64,000 nucleotides of DNA from Brachypterus glaber (taxonomy: Eukaryota; Arthropoda; Insecta; Coleoptera; Kateretidae): positions 23,822,945 through 23,886,944 of the forward strand of contig OY294049.1 of the NCBI GenBank assembly GCA_958510825.1. The letters run 5' to 3'. Shown one piece after another: positions 21,178-32,872 of the stretch; within the stretch, counting starts at the first letter, position 1, and each line of letters opens with the position of its first letter. Both the position numbers and the translations under genes were made by a program. The notes beneath the pieces are model-generated. The model did no database searches, was not told the DNA's origin, and saw nothing but the letters and a program-made list of their open reading frames with translations.

Positions 21178-22818
21178 CTCAAATAGAATCTGCAAATACA
21201 ACAAATTAATAAAAAAATTAGGTGTTTTATACCGTATTTTAAAATTTTAAAAAACGTATTAAATTTAAAACAATTGCATAGGGTATATAATGCTCTGATT
21301 GACTCCCATTTACGATACGGAATCCTAGAGTGGGGCGGTGTCTACAACAATTTTCTGCAGGATTTGGAGGTAACACAAAAAATAATTTTAAAAATAATGT
21401 ATAACAAAAATAATACCTACCCATCTGATGAACTGTTTAAAATCTCAGGTAAACTAGACTGTAGACAACTATTCTTCTTGGCACTAGCTACAAACGCGTA
21501 TATGGAAAAAAAAGAAATTAGAACTATGGCAACTAGAAGCTTGAATATACTCCCGGTTCCAAAGGTTTATAAAACTCACGGTCAGCGTAGTTGTAGGTAT
21601 TTAGGCCCAAAAATCTATAATACACTCCCAAACAATTTAAAAGAAGCCAGATCAATCTACGTATTCAAAAGGTTATGCAAAAAATATATATTAGAACAGC
21701 CTAGAATATATATCGAAAAAAAAATTGATATAAAAAATAATTAGTCTTAAGTATTTTTCTGGTTTGCTTAATTTATCTTTTATTTATCTTTATATTGGTG
21801 TGATTGTTATTTTATTGTTCATTTATAATTTGTTTATTTTTATTTTTTGTTTTATCTTGTTTGTTTGTTTGCCTTTTGCCGTTTATTTTTTTATCTATTC
21901 TACATATTTATATATTTTATCTTTTTTTAACCATTTTATGTTATTTTATTTTTTTGATCTATTTTACCTATTTTATCTATTTTACCTAATTTATCTATTT
22001 TATCTATTTTATCTATTTTATTTATTTTATCTATTTTATGTATTTTATCTATTTTATCTATTTTGTCTATTTTATCTATTTTATCTATTTTATTTATTTT
22101 GTCTAATTTGTCTATTTTATTTATTTTGCCTGGTTTTGTATTTAATTTTTATCTTTTTTTACCAATTTTTTTTTTATCTATTCTACCTATTTTAATTATT
22201 TTGTCTAATTTGTCTATTTTATTTATTTTACCTGTTTTATCTTTTCTATATATTTTATCTTTTTATCTATTTTATTAATTTTATTACTTCTGTCATTTTA
22301 TCTATTTTATCTACTTTGTTTATTTATCTGTTTTATTTGTTTTGTACATTTGGTTTGTTTAATTTATTCAAATTATTTTATTTTGTTAATATTTATTAAA
22401 TTTATTTTAATGTTTTGTTTTATTTATCTTGTTTGTTTACCTTATTAGCCTATCGCAAATTGTAGATATGCCTTAAAGAAATCATGATATCAGTCGATCC
22501 ATATAATCTGAAGGAAAATAAAAGAAAAAAAAAAAGATAATTAGTACTATTTTTTGTAACGTTCCTTTTCCTTTTCTAGTTCTGTTTTTATAACATTACA
22601 CTTTATAGCAATTATCATTATTATTACTACTATTAATACTATAGTTTTAAGTTATTAATTATAATTAATACATTTGTTATTTATTTATTTTTTTTGTTGT
22701 AATAAGCACGTTCAAATGTGTAAACATTTTAGTGCAAATAGCATATTTATTGCATTTGTAAAATTGTAAATTATTATTTGTTTTTTGAGCAATAAATATT
22801 ATTATTATTATTATTATA
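21178..22818 (+). pseudogene. 5'-truncated non-LTR retrotransposon (RT C-terminus) inserted in the foldback
   Basis: Coding sequence is open from about 21187 to the TAA at 21744. It carries the C-terminal hallmarks of Jockey/CR1-type reverse transcriptases: HLRYGILEWGG, QKIILKIMY, LFKISG, HGQRSCRYLGPKIYNTLPNN and FKRLCKKYI. Catalytic motifs are absent because the 5' end is truncated at about 21178. A 3' untranslated region of about 1 kb follows, with a 9-bp repeat array (21940-22330), ending in (ATT)n at 22797-22818. The insertion point is fixed by the other arm of the host foldback, which reads uninterrupted (GAAAGCATTAGAAACAATA when reverse-complemented). No long TSD is visible. Confidence 0.9.
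21940..22330. repeat. (TATTTTATC)n degenerate 9-bp array in the retroelement 3' region
   Basis: Because the period is three codons, it generates a long Tyr-Leu-Phe open frame that I do not consider a protein. It is strongly pyrimidine-rich on the plus strand. Confidence 0.85.
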
Positions 22819-22878
22819 TTAGAAACAATAACCCGTTGTCAGTTATGGGGTGTTCGATTTTTTCATCTCCGTAAGTAT

Positions 22879-23175
22879 GGGACGATTGGTGTAGTAGACT
22901 ACCACGTCGTACTTGACGAGTTTACTACCCAAAATAGCATGAGTTCGATTCTCACCGGTGCCGATTTGCCTTTATCAGTTAATTAATAATTGAAATTTGG
23001 CGAAGGCGTAAGTAAAGCGGACACTCACTATAAATTGGTTCGAAAGTCAATTAAAGCCGGTGGTTCCCTCTACTACTAGCCCACACAAGTCCTGGACTTA
23101 GGGGATGATTAATTAAGTAGAATAGTACGAGTAAGCATAATTAGTTAAATAACTTTGTCCCAAATATAGGCACAG
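22879..23175 (+). mobile_element. tRNA-derived SINE
   Basis: The 5' head is tRNA-like. A box-A match TGGTGTAGTAG (22888-22897) is followed 50 bases later by a near-perfect box B, AGTTCGATTCT (22942-22952), then CACCGGTGCC. These are the internal RNA polymerase III promoter boxes. The following body (about 22960-23175) is unrelated to tRNA and holds no ORF, as in a SINE. The 3' limit and target duplication are not clear. The A-to-B spacing and poor acceptor pairing argue against a functional tRNA. Confidence 0.7.
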
Positions 23176-23230
23176 ATCTCGAATATGATATTTATGCGCA
23201 ATCGGATAATTATCAGTAGTAATATCATAA

Positions 23231-24471
23231 GTGCATGTTGAATTATCGATAATTTTTTTACTGTATTAAAAAAATATTTTGCTTGGCAATTGTTTTAGTG
23301 CATTTTTCGTGTTACAAAATTCCGAGACCGCAGGTCGAGGAATTTTGACGAAAAATTAACGAAAGCAAAATGTTTTTTTATATACAGGGTGTATTTGAAA
23401 TAGCGTAGGAAATTTTAACAGGTGATTCTGATGATAAAATATGACAAAAAGTTCCTATAAACATATGTTTAAAAATGCTTCATAAGGGAGCTACGCCCCT
23501 TTGAAAGTGGCTAAAAAAATCGGTTTTTATTTAATAACTCAGGAACCCTTTGAGATATATTAACGAGGTTTTGCACGTGAATTAATCCTAATAAGGCCCA
23601 TCTTTGTATGTAATTTTCACGTACTTATTTAAACCAGGGGTGTGCGAAACGGGGGGCCTTATCAGTTTTTCGTCCCAAACTTTTTTCTGTGTAACTTTTT
23701 TGCAATTTTATTTTTGAAATATGATTCCTCAGGTCAAAATACATAAATAAGGTACTCTTGATGTAATACTGTAGGATTAACCGTTTTCGAGAAAACTTCA
23801 GTTAAAGGTGAAATTTCACGGTTCGAGGACGAAAAATTAAATACTAAAATGTCGAAAACCAAAATTTTAATGATGCAATGTTATTCTACATCAAAAACTA
23901 AGAAAAAAAAGTTTTTAATGTACAATGTACATTCGACCTGCATCATTAAAATTTTGGTTTTCAACATTTTAGTATTTAATTTTTCGTCCTCGAACCGTGG
24001 AATTTAACCTTCAAATGAATTTTTCTCGAAAACGGTTAATCCTACAGTATTACAACAAGAGTACCTTTTTTATGTATTTTGACCTGAGGAATCATATTTC
24101 AAAAATAAAATTGCAAAAAAGTTACACAGAAAAAAGTTTGGGACAAAAAACTGATAAGCCCCCCCCGTTTCGGACACCCGTGGTTGAAAGAAGTACATGA
24201 AAATAACACATAAAAACGGGCCTTGGTAGGATTGGTTGACGTGCTTAACTTCGTTGCTATATCTCAAATGGTTCCTGAGTTATTAAATAAAAACCAATTT
24301 TTTTAGCCACTTTCAAAGGGGCGTAGCTCCCTTATGAGGCATTTTTAGACATATATTTATAGGAAATTTTTGTCATATTTTATCATGTAGAATCACCTGT
24401 TAAAATTTCCTACGCTATTTAAAATACACCGTGTACAGTAAAAAAATTATGTATGATTCAACATGCACGAA
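23231..24471. mobile_element. Foldback with two nested inverted-repeat layers
   Basis: The outer layer is GTGCATGTTGAAT...AATTTTTTTACTGTA (23231-23267), mirrored by TACAGTAAAAAAATTATG...ATTCAACATGCAC (24435-24471). The inner layer is about 0.5-kb arms from TATACAGGGTGTATTTGAAA (23383) and the mirrored end at 24437, centred near 23912. Between outer and inner left arms lies a 120-bp AAGCAAAATGTTTTTTTA-type small foldback (23265-23383). The arms include AAGGGAGCTACGCCCCTTT. No gene; the open frames here pair with one another across the palindrome. Related half copy: 10198-10870. Confidence 0.8.
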
Positions 24472-24483
24472 TGGTATTTTGAA

Positions 24484-25344
24484 AGACTATTTCACAAACA
24501 ACATAAGGAAGTATATAATTTTACCATGTTTCATATTTAAATTAAAAACAACAATATTACTTTACAACTACAATTAAAAATTTAAATCTCAAATTTGCCG
24601 CGCTTTTTAAAACCACGATGTTCACTTGTTCGCGAATGTTGCCAAGTCTAAACTTTGCTTGAGGAATATTTTATACTTGAGATTATTCCAATAAAATAGT
24701 TGTTATCATATATTTTAGCATTTAAATAAAAATCATTGCCGTTTTTGTTTAAAAAGTTTAGTTTTCAACTGAAAAGAAATAAAATAACGGTTATTTTCAC
24801 CCATAAAAAAAACAATTAGAGTTTGGCAACGCCGTACTGGTCGCAGCGCAGTCATTTGATGTTTTGATTTCCGTCATTTAAAAGAAGTAAATTATTTACT
24901 TCTTTACTGTAAATATATTTTTAATAAATAAGTGTTCAAATTAGTTTTGAGTGGCCTGTTTTTAATACCAAGATTCAATTAAATAAATTAAAATTTATGA
25001 ATATCAGTGATTTAAAGCTTTTAAGATGGAAAGTGCATAAAATATAATATATTATCTGAAATTAATTAGGGTGCATACCTAGGATGTTTTGGTAATAAAA
25101 TAAGCATTTATATTGCTTATCAATACAAATAAATCAACTAAAGGTAAGTTTCACAAATTAAAAACAAATTTTGCAAAAATATAACATTTATTAAGATGTC
25201 AGTAACTGTCAGTTTCTTGTTTCCATAGTAACCAAGTGATAATTGCACATGTGCAAAAATTATCATATTCATTTTGATCTGATTGGTCAAGAAACTAAAA
25301 ATGCAAGGTTTTGATTGGCCTATATATTGTTTGTGAAATAGTCC
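24484..25344. mobile_element. Candidate TIR element (861 bp), GAA duplication
   Basis: AGACTATTTCACAAACAA and TTGTTTGTGAAATAGTCC are inverted over 18 bp. GAA flanks both ends. The interior has a GC-richer patch (24828-24875, GCAACGCCGTACTGGTCGCA) and a strong splice-donor-like AGGTAAGT at 25143. This could also be host sequence with chance ends; the interior was not seen elsewhere in the window. Confidence 0.5.
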
Positions 25345-25544
25345 GAATTATAATTTATATGTTAAAAATAAATGTTTTATTTAATTTAATTAAATTTACT
25401 ACATACTAGACTAGACTAGACTATTACCTTAATAATATGTTGCGTAATTATTTATAAACAATAAACCGAGTAGAACATACGCGAATAATTTAAAAAATGA
25501 ATAATTAATTTAAATAATTACTCAAAATTTTACAGTTTCTTTTA

Positions 25545-25930
25545 CTTTCCTCAAGGAAAGTCTTGCGTTATTAAAAAATTTCAAAATTTTTTTATTGCTT
25601 TTTTTACGTTTCTGGACGTTTTATATCCAAAAAATATGATATCCGTCAAAAAAAATCTGTTTGTCGGTCTGTCTAGTGTCCGGGAAATTTGTGTCCACGA
25701 TAACTCATAACATTTTTTTTAAACATTTTTTTTTTCTATTTATTTTTCGTTTTACAAAGAAACTTATTTTGAAAAAACATTTTTTTTTTGAAAACTTGAA
25801 AAAAAATTGTTTTTTTTGTGTTTTTTTTTGTGTTTTTTTTTTGTTTTTGATTTTAATGAATCTAGGCTTATAGTGGAAAGTATTATTTTGTTGGCAGCAG
25901 TATTTTTAATTTACTCGGAAGTAGATCTAT
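25545..25930 (+). repeat. GTCTGTC-type interspersed repeat, copy 2
   Basis: Begins CTTTCCTCAAGGAAAGTCTT (a short palindrome), then ATTGCTTTTTTTACGTTTCT, the GTCGGTCTGTC tract (25664), GGGAAATTTGTGTCC, ACGATAACTCATAAC, and ends with TTTTAATGAATCTAGGC and TTGGCAGCAGTATTTTT. It aligns over nearly 390 bp with the inverted copy at 57955-58345, which defines the family's full extent best. Confidence 0.75.
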
Positions 25931-27818
25931 CGGACATAAAACTTTTCCATTAACTGATTAAAGTTTTCCTTATACTACGAACATATTTTCATTATTAAAT
26001 ATTTGATCACTGATATAATCTGTGGGGAATTAAAAAAAAAACACGCATTTTTGAAAATTTTAAGTTATGTCGTGAAAATTACAAAAATAAATTCTGTCGA
26101 AAATTTCATCTCAAAAAAATTAGGGTATTACACTTAATTTGAAAATTGTAAAAAAGTTAAAAATTTAGGCTTTTTTATCAGGCAAGATTTTTTTAATAAA
26201 TTATAACCATGCAAAAATTCAAAAATAATTAAATCTCAACTTAAAAAAAAGAAATTTTGCATCCACCTACTTTATTTGAAAAATAACAAATTAATAATTG
26301 TTTTCCATTTTTTAAATAATGTGGGGGATATTGATTTTATTGTTTTGAGCTAAAATTTGACACAAAATCTTTTTCTTTCATTAAAAAAAAATTAATATTC
26401 ATTTTTTTATTTTATTTTTTTATTTTAAAATGAAGTAGGTCCATGCCAAATTTCTTTTTTTATTTTACAGAAATTTGGCAAAAATTTAAATTTTTGCATT
26501 TTGTACAATATGGTATGCCAGATATACTTGATTAAAAAAAATCGTGCCTAATAAATTAATTAATAATGAATTTTTATTTTTTCCAATGTGCAAATGAAGT
26601 GAGGCAGAGCCCAATTACATTTTTTGAGCTGATATTTAGCACAGAATTTTATTATGGTACTTTATACGACATTTAAAAAATAGTGTTTTTTAAAATACTC
26701 AGGAATAATAAAATTTATCAAACAAATTACAAAAATATTATACTTACAATAGGGACATCTTCTAAAATTAAGCACTTGCACAAAACTAACATAAACTACA
26801 CTGCAAAAACTACCGATAGCATAATTTCTAACTTATGGTATATGGTAATATATAACTCAGTTACTGTTTTAATATAGTTTTTTAAAATAACATAGTAAAA
26901 ATAATGGTTTTTTATCGTACATCATTTTTATTATAAATTTTGTTAAATACCCACCTCTAGGGCACCCAAGAATTGTTAAAAACACGATTTTACCTACTTT
27001 TATCGAAAAATCTCCCTAAAGATTTGTAATATTGAATTTAGTTAAAAATAAATATCTTTAACCGCAAGAGACAGCTCCAGTTATAAATTTGCTTAAAGAT
27101 CGTTGTTGGTCAAACTACAGACTTTTTGTGTTTTTAACATTGTAACAAAAAAAAAAGATTTAGTACAGTGAAGTTTATTGTAATAACTAAATATTTTTTG
27201 TAGTCTAAGTATAGTAAAACAAAAACTGAAATAAAATATGTTTTATGCCTTTTATTTTAGCACGTGCCCGACGGAAAATACATGACGCGGCTTTACAAAT
27301 ATATGTTTATTTAATATCATTGTCAAAAATTCAAATATTATTGGAAGTTATATATTGTTTAAACTAAACTAACTAAAAATTAGGCAAAAAAATGTAATAG
27401 ATATTTTTTTAACTTTCACTGATCAATTTCTAATTTAAGTGTTAATTTATTCAGTTTAAATCACCACAGTTTCATAAAGCATTTATAAAAAAATAAAGAT
27501 TAAAATAATATTTCTAAAAATTTAAGAGCCGTATTATGTTTGAGAATATAATATATTATAAATCTTTAAATATATTTAAATAACATTTAAAACCTACATA
27601 AAAATCTAAAACATCGACTGACATATATTGTTAACTACATAATAATTATATTATTTTCTTCTTTTATAAAATAAAAATATTAATTAATTTTTTTAGCAAT
27701 AAAATTAAGAACTAAACTAAACTAAATTTGATAAAAGCAATACCTACTAAACTATCTAAAATCAGTAACTAAGTTAGAGCTTCACCATGTAGTAGCAGAG
27801 CAGCAGAAGGTGACTTAC
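25931..27818. other. AT-rich; one imperfect inverted repeat, no gene
   Basis: 26246-26467 holds an imperfect inverted repeat, AAAGAAATTTTGCATCCACC and GGTCCATGCCAAATTTCTTT, possibly a decayed foldback. The remainder is A/T-rich with no motif-supported ORF. Confidence 0.5.
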
Positions 27819-28002
27819 CGGCAGCGTGTCGCAGAGCGTATCATCAGGAGCACCGCAGGAGTAGCTGCTGAAGGAAAGAGCGCTGCACATAACACTGAGA
27901 ACGTGAAGCGAACGGCGTCCGCCACACCCCAGAGAAACATACGGCGTCGGCGTCCACCCCTTCTCTGGCACATGGCAACCCCCACTAACAGTGGTGGTGA
28001 AA
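27819..28002 (-). CDS. Candidate internal exon of an unidentified host gene
   Basis: A GC-rich block in a roughly 75% AT background. On the minus strand it is preceded by a pyrimidine tract of about 50 bases (28003-28065) ending in a CAG acceptor. It is followed by a strong donor, CCG then GTAAGTCA (27818-27811). Length is 184 bases. One frame (first base completing a codon) is open across the exon and reads 61 codons, starting FTTTVSGGCHVPEKGW-like and ending CGAPDDTLCDTLP; it has seven cysteines. A second minus frame is also open, so the true frame is not certain. No known domain is recognised. It is flanked by TE-derived or featureless AT-rich DNA on both sides, as expected for a small exon in long introns. 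The plus strand lacks a comparable acceptor. Confidence 0.35.
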
Positions 28003-28867
28003 CTGTGCGACAGAAACAGAGGTAAGGAAGAGAAAGAAGGAAACAGCAAAGAGAGACAGTCAACAAGTGATATGAAATTAGGAGGAAATTTAAGTTTTAT
28101 TTGTTTAATTATAGAATTACATTCCTCTACTGATATAGATGTATTATAGTATACTGTATTATAAAAAGTTATTTGTTTCTTGCAGGGGGTTTATAAGAAA
28201 TTGAGCTCAAATGAAGCGACTGCTTATGCAAGTGGATAAAACTTTTATTTTAGGCGAAATTAAATTTAAATGTTTCTTAAAAGTTAAATAAACAAAAAAG
28301 TTTACTTTTGAAAGTAAATCAATGTACAAAACTAAAAGAGAAGTTTTAAAAATAAACATTCATTTGATTTTTATTACCGTTTCTGGTTTATTTAAGGGCT
28401 AATTCTTTACACTATTATTTTTATAAATAAATACATATATTTGCATTTTTTTACATTTATAATAATTTTTAATACACTTTAGTCTAAAATTTAGATAAGA
28501 AATAACTTTATTACCGTCAATCGCAGTTGTGAGTAACTGGGGGTAAATTGAATCAAAGGCTCATTCGAGAAAATTTTCGCCAGATAAAAAATCCCCGATT
28601 AAGGGAAAACCCCTAATTTATTTTTTATTTGGATTTTTGCATAATAATCTAACTACCCGTAATCCAGGGTTAATAGACTACAATTACCTGCTATTGTGAA
28701 TTTTTTATCCGAAAGGGTTATAAATTGACGGAATTTCAAAATTTGCTTATTTATAAAGTGATTTTCAAAGTAGAGAGTTCCAGATTTTAAAGTAATGCTT
28801 TCGTGGGGGTTTTCAAATATTTAAATAACTTTACCATAAAGATTTATTATGTAGCTGGATCTAAGTA
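28003..28867. other. No recognised feature beyond the pyrimidine tract
   Basis: 28003-28065 is the candidate minus-strand polypyrimidine tract. The rest, up to the pogo-like element end, has no ORF or repeat that I can support. Confidence 0.4.
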
Positions 28868-30231
28868 GGGGAGACTAGGGAGGTTTGAGACGAAAATTAC
28901 ATTTTATTTTCTATAATAATGAGAATATGTAATACACTTCTGCTCAAAAATATCGGCCCACCTAAAAAAATACACATTTTCAAATGCTAATAACTCCAAA
29001 ACTATTCAATAGATTTATTTGACCTTTTTTTTATTTTAAAGCTTGAACTTTTAGCTCTTAATTACTGGAATAAAAATTATCAAAAATCTTTTTTTAAACC
29101 GGCAGCAATGAAAATTACACAGCTATGTTTTTTTACTGCTTCTTTCGATATGCGCACGGTTTGCCACTGCATATTTTTTTACAATTTAATTAATTGATTT
29201 TATAGGACAATTAAATGGGAGTAATTTCTTTTTTAACTTTTTAATTTTCCTTTTCTCGTTTAGGAGATATAAGGTTTTTTCTGAAAATAAACATTTTTGC
29301 AAATAACAAAAAAACTACACAGTGGATTTAATTGATTTATTTTTTAATTTGAAGCTTAAGTCCTTAACTTTTATTTATTTAATTTAAGTTTCTGGTGCAA
29401 ACATGTTTAAACTGGGTTTACATTGCTTAAATAGTCATGTTTTTTTTACCCAATCTTTTTTGATGCAATTTAACTACAAACTCAAATGTTTCCATAAGTT
29501 TTAAAACTTATTCTAAAAGCCACACTTATTGTGACTGATTCCTTCTTTTATTTTTTATCATAAGTCTTCTCATTTAGGAGAAATTAAAGTTTTTCGGAAA
29601 AAGTGACTTTTTAATCAGTGGGCTAGTGCCACCCCTGTAAAACTGTATATGACGGAAAAGCGTCGATAGAATATAAAGATCTATTGCACTTCTATAACTT
29701 TAGCTTAAATAAATACATTTAATTAACACGTTTTCTGCGTTAGCAACTTTTTGGTTCCCAGCTCAGACTGCGTTTTGAGGCATATATGTCGAACGAACTT
29801 TGCACAGACTGTTTAAATCTCTAATGGTACTCCAAAAACAAGTTCTAACGTCTTTTTAAGGACTTTTTGCTTTTTAATTTTTTTTAAACAAAATATTTTA
29901 TCAAATAAAATAACAATAAACAAATTTTAAATTTTATTAAAATTATTTAATAACAATTATAAACACAAAAAAACGTATTAGACGTGTATGTTTTTTTACA
30001 ACAATGCTGTTTTTCGTTATTATTAGTTACATTACATTATGGTCAATAAAACATTCAATTTAATTTAACAAAACACTAAAACTAACCAACATTACACGGT
30101 TGAGGCTAGGTTATCAATTTGTATACACTATAGTTAAAATTTATCTACATAAATATTATAGACGTTATAGTCATATTTCCCAATGTTTTTCATACAGAAT
30201 TAGGTTTTAAAAATGGTTTGAGGCAGCTGTA

Positions 30232-30919
30232 TATCCCATGCCTGGCAGCATTTACTCCTATTCTTTTCAAAATAATAATTCCATTCCTTTTTTTGTACAT
30301 TTTCCAATTTTTTTTTCACAAATATTCCATACCGTAATTTAACACAACAATAGTTCAGAACCACACAATTATAGTCCAGCCACATATATTCCATAAGCAG
30401 TTTATTTTAAAAAATATGTATTATTTTTCCATCAAATTTGTTCCTATTTACCAGCACTTATTTCCAAGCCACCCATGAGGTAATGTGATTAGCTCGTTTT
30501 TTTTATACTGGTTTCCCCATTAGGCCTAATCTACAAAAAACTTACAAACTCAATAAGAATAATACAGAACACAATAACAGAATACTCAATAACAGAACAC
30601 AATAACAGAATGCTCAATAACAACCATACAGAACACAATAAAAGAATACTCAATAACAAAACACAATTAGAGAATACACAATAACAGAATACTCAATAAC
30701 AATAATACAGGACACAAAATTTTGAAAAATGTGTTTTTAGTGTAATTACTGCTCGTATTGAGATCTACTGATCTGTATAACTGGCATATTACATGAAACT
30801 ATGCTATAGTTATATGTAATATGCCAGTTATACAGGTCGGTAGATCCTAATAAGAGCCGTAATTACACTAAAAACACATTTTTCAAAATTTTGTGTTATA
30901 ACACTGTTCTGTAACGGGT
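30232..30919. repeat. Extra segment in Tc1 copy B: degenerate minisatellite plus 185-bp hairpin
   Basis: Compared with copy C, where CCCAATG joins directly to CGATATG (61083-61095), copy B carries about 735 extra bases here. It holds AACACAATAACAGAATACTC units of 15-30 bp (30545-30710) and a near-perfect foldback at 30712-30896 (ACACAAAATTTTGAAAAATG at the left, mirrored at the right), with a short loop at GAAACTATGCTATAG. Copy A keeps the first 54 bases of this segment, so part of it predates the split of A and B. Confidence 0.7.
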
Positions 30920-30934
30920 GCGATATGTCTAATA

Positions 30935-31938
30935 TTAATATCTGGTATTTCCCCCCCTAGCCCTAAGTACATCCTGTACTCTATTACTCATAGAGAGAAT
31001 TAAGTTTCTTATAGTATTCTGAGGTATATTTTCCCATTCTTCCTCGACTGCTATAATTGTCGCTGGCGCTGGGTTCCTTAATCGAATTCTTCTTTTTAAC
31101 TCATCCCAGAGATGTTCGATTGGGTTAAGATCGGGGCTATTAGCTGGCCACTCTAAGACGTCGATACCGACATCTCAGTATGCGGCTTTGCATTGTCTTG
31201 CATGTAAATAAAGTCATCGCCTATAAATCCGGCGTAAGGTACGACGTGCTCTTCCAAAATTTCTTCGACATACCTTTCCTCTGTAAGACTTCGCCTTTGC
31301 CGTCCACGTTCTTCCCTTATAATAAAAACGGGTTCAGTTTTAGCTTCCAATGATATACCTCCCCATATCATGCACGATCCACCACCATAACTAAATTTTT
31401 CTGCAATGCAGGCCTGTGCATAACGTTCTCCAGGACTTCGGTAGACACGCTGTCTTGCATCATTCCCAAATAGACATATCCTGGTTTCATCAGAAAACAT
31501 AACCTTTGCCCATTGGTTTCTGTCCCAGTTTAAATGTCTTCTTGCAAACTGCAGCCTGGCACGACGATGGTTAGCAGTGAGTTTAGGTCCAGTTGCGGCC
31601 TTATAAGAGCAAAGGTTTCTTTCAAAAAGCCTTCGACCAATAGTGGACCTACTTACTGCTACACCTCTTGTTTCTTGAAGCCGTGATCTCAAATTAACTG
31701 AATTTAGACGACGATTCCGCAGGGAATTAAGCTCGATAAATCGGTCATCCCGAGCGGACGTGCACCTATGTCTGCCAGCTCCTTGGCGTCGACTAAAGGA
31801 ACCGGTCTCCTCAAAACGTTGGAATACTCTTCTTACCGCTGCTCTCGTAATATTTAACTGTTGAGCAACATAACGCTGACTGTGCCCTTCTTGTAGCAGA
31901 GCTACAGCTTGGGCAGCTACTTCCGGACTTGTTTCCAT
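30935..31938 (-). pseudogene. Tc1-family transposase (DD34E), frameshifted
   Basis: A cut-and-paste transposase acting on the element's TIRs. From the ATG at 31938: an N-terminal paired-type helix-turn-helix (QEGHSQRYVAQQLNITRAAV), then a second HTH region (SRSTIGRRLFERNLCSYKA). First catalytic D lies in VMFSDETR, second D in YMQDNAKPHT. The third (E) lies in NPIEHLWDELKRR. It can be read downstream in another frame. In copy C, 34 residues separate D2 from E, which is the Tc1 signature. A 25-bp deletion just after the second D (near 31174) shifts the frame. A further 12-bp in-frame loss between AATT repeats lies at about 31057. Intact length would be about 345 residues, normal for Tc1. The start is the first Met after a stop and matches the family N-terminus. 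Confidence 0.92.
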
Positions 31939-32872
31939 TTAAATAATACAATTAAATAAAATTTTAACGAGTTAAAAAAGTATTGTCACATAAGTGACAA
32001 GTCTTGTCAATCATAAAAAAGTTAGTTACAGGGGTGGCACTAGCCCACCACTTAAAAAGTCCTTATTTACCAAAAAAACATAATTTCTCCTAAATGAGAA
32101 GACTTATGATAAAAAATAAAAGACGGAATTAGTCACAATAAGTGTGGCTATTAGAATAAGTTTTAAAACTTATGGAAAGATTTGAGTTTGTGTTTAAATT
32201 GCAACAAAAAAGATCGAGTAAAAAAAACATGACTATTTAAGCAATGTAAACTCAGTTTAAACATGTTTCCAACAGAAACCTAAATTAAATAAATAAAAGT
32301 TTACGATTTAAGCTTCAAATTAAAAAAAAATCAATTAAATCCATTGCTTAGTTTTTTTGTTACTTGCAAAAATGTAAATTTTTAGAAAAAACCTTATATC
32401 TCCTAAACGAGAAAAGGAAAATTAAAAAATTTAAAAAGAGATTACTTCCATTTAATTAGGCTATAAAATCAATTAATTAAATTGTAAAAAAATATGCAGT
32501 GGCGAACCATGCGCATATCGAAAGGTGCAGTAAAAAAACATAGCTGTGCACTTTTCATTGCTGCCGGTATAAAAAAAGATGTTTGATAATTTTTATTCCA
32601 GTAAGTAAGAGCTAAAAGTTCAAGCTTCAAAATAAAAAAAAGATCGAATAAATCCATTAAATAGTTTTGGAGATATTTGCATTCAAAAATGTGTATTTTT
32701 TTAGGTGGGCCGATATTTTTGAGCAGAAGTGTATATACATTTTAAATACTGGAATCGAAAGAGGTGTATTTTATTTAGACTTTCCATTTATTATCATATT
32801 TTAAAAATAATATTTTGATTTTTCGCAAACATTTTAGATTAGTGGGGTATATGGTCTCAAAGCTCCTTTGAG

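Larger units (their letters stand above)
19857..22875. mobile_element. Giant foldback (arms about 0.67 kb), right arm split by a non-LTR insertion
   Basis: The left arm runs from CTTACGGAGATGAAAAAATC (19857) to about 20530. The right arm runs from about 20540 to 21177 and resumes at 22819-22875, ending TTTTTTCATCTCCGTAAG. Arm identity is high, for example AATGGCGGAGTTGTGCC against GGCACAGCTCCGCCATT, with a short loop near 20535 around GTTATATAG. The arms hold an inner ATACAGGGTA-type end (about 20425 and 20650). No ORF with motifs. Excluding the insert, the element is about 1.38 kb. TSD not identified. Confidence 0.85.
28935..32731 (-). mobile_element. Tc1-family element copy B, near full length, about 0.7-kb TIRs
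   Basis: TA-flanked ends CACTTCTGCTCAAAAATATC and GATATTTTTGAGCAGAAGTG. The TIRs extend to about 29640 and from about 32029, both ending inward at the GTGCCACCCCTGTA word, at perhaps 85-90% identity by eye. The arms contain internal direct repeats around TCTCRTTTAGGAGA (for example 29265 and 29570), reminiscent of the IR/DR arrangement of some Tc1 elements. The minus-strand transposase lies at 30935-31938. It inserted in the 3' end region of the pogo-like element, 67 bp from its terminus. Confidence 0.93.

Noticed and set aside
21764..22278. Tyr/Leu/Phe-rich membrane-like ORF
   Set aside because: Produced by the (TATTTTATC)n array in the 3' region of a retrotransposon; no start context or conserved domain.
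27810..28025. Plus-strand reading of the GC-rich block with an Arg-rich product
   Set aside because: The plus strand lacks an acceptor with a pyrimidine tract, whereas the minus strand has both strong splice signals; frames are open mainly because the block is poor in A/T.
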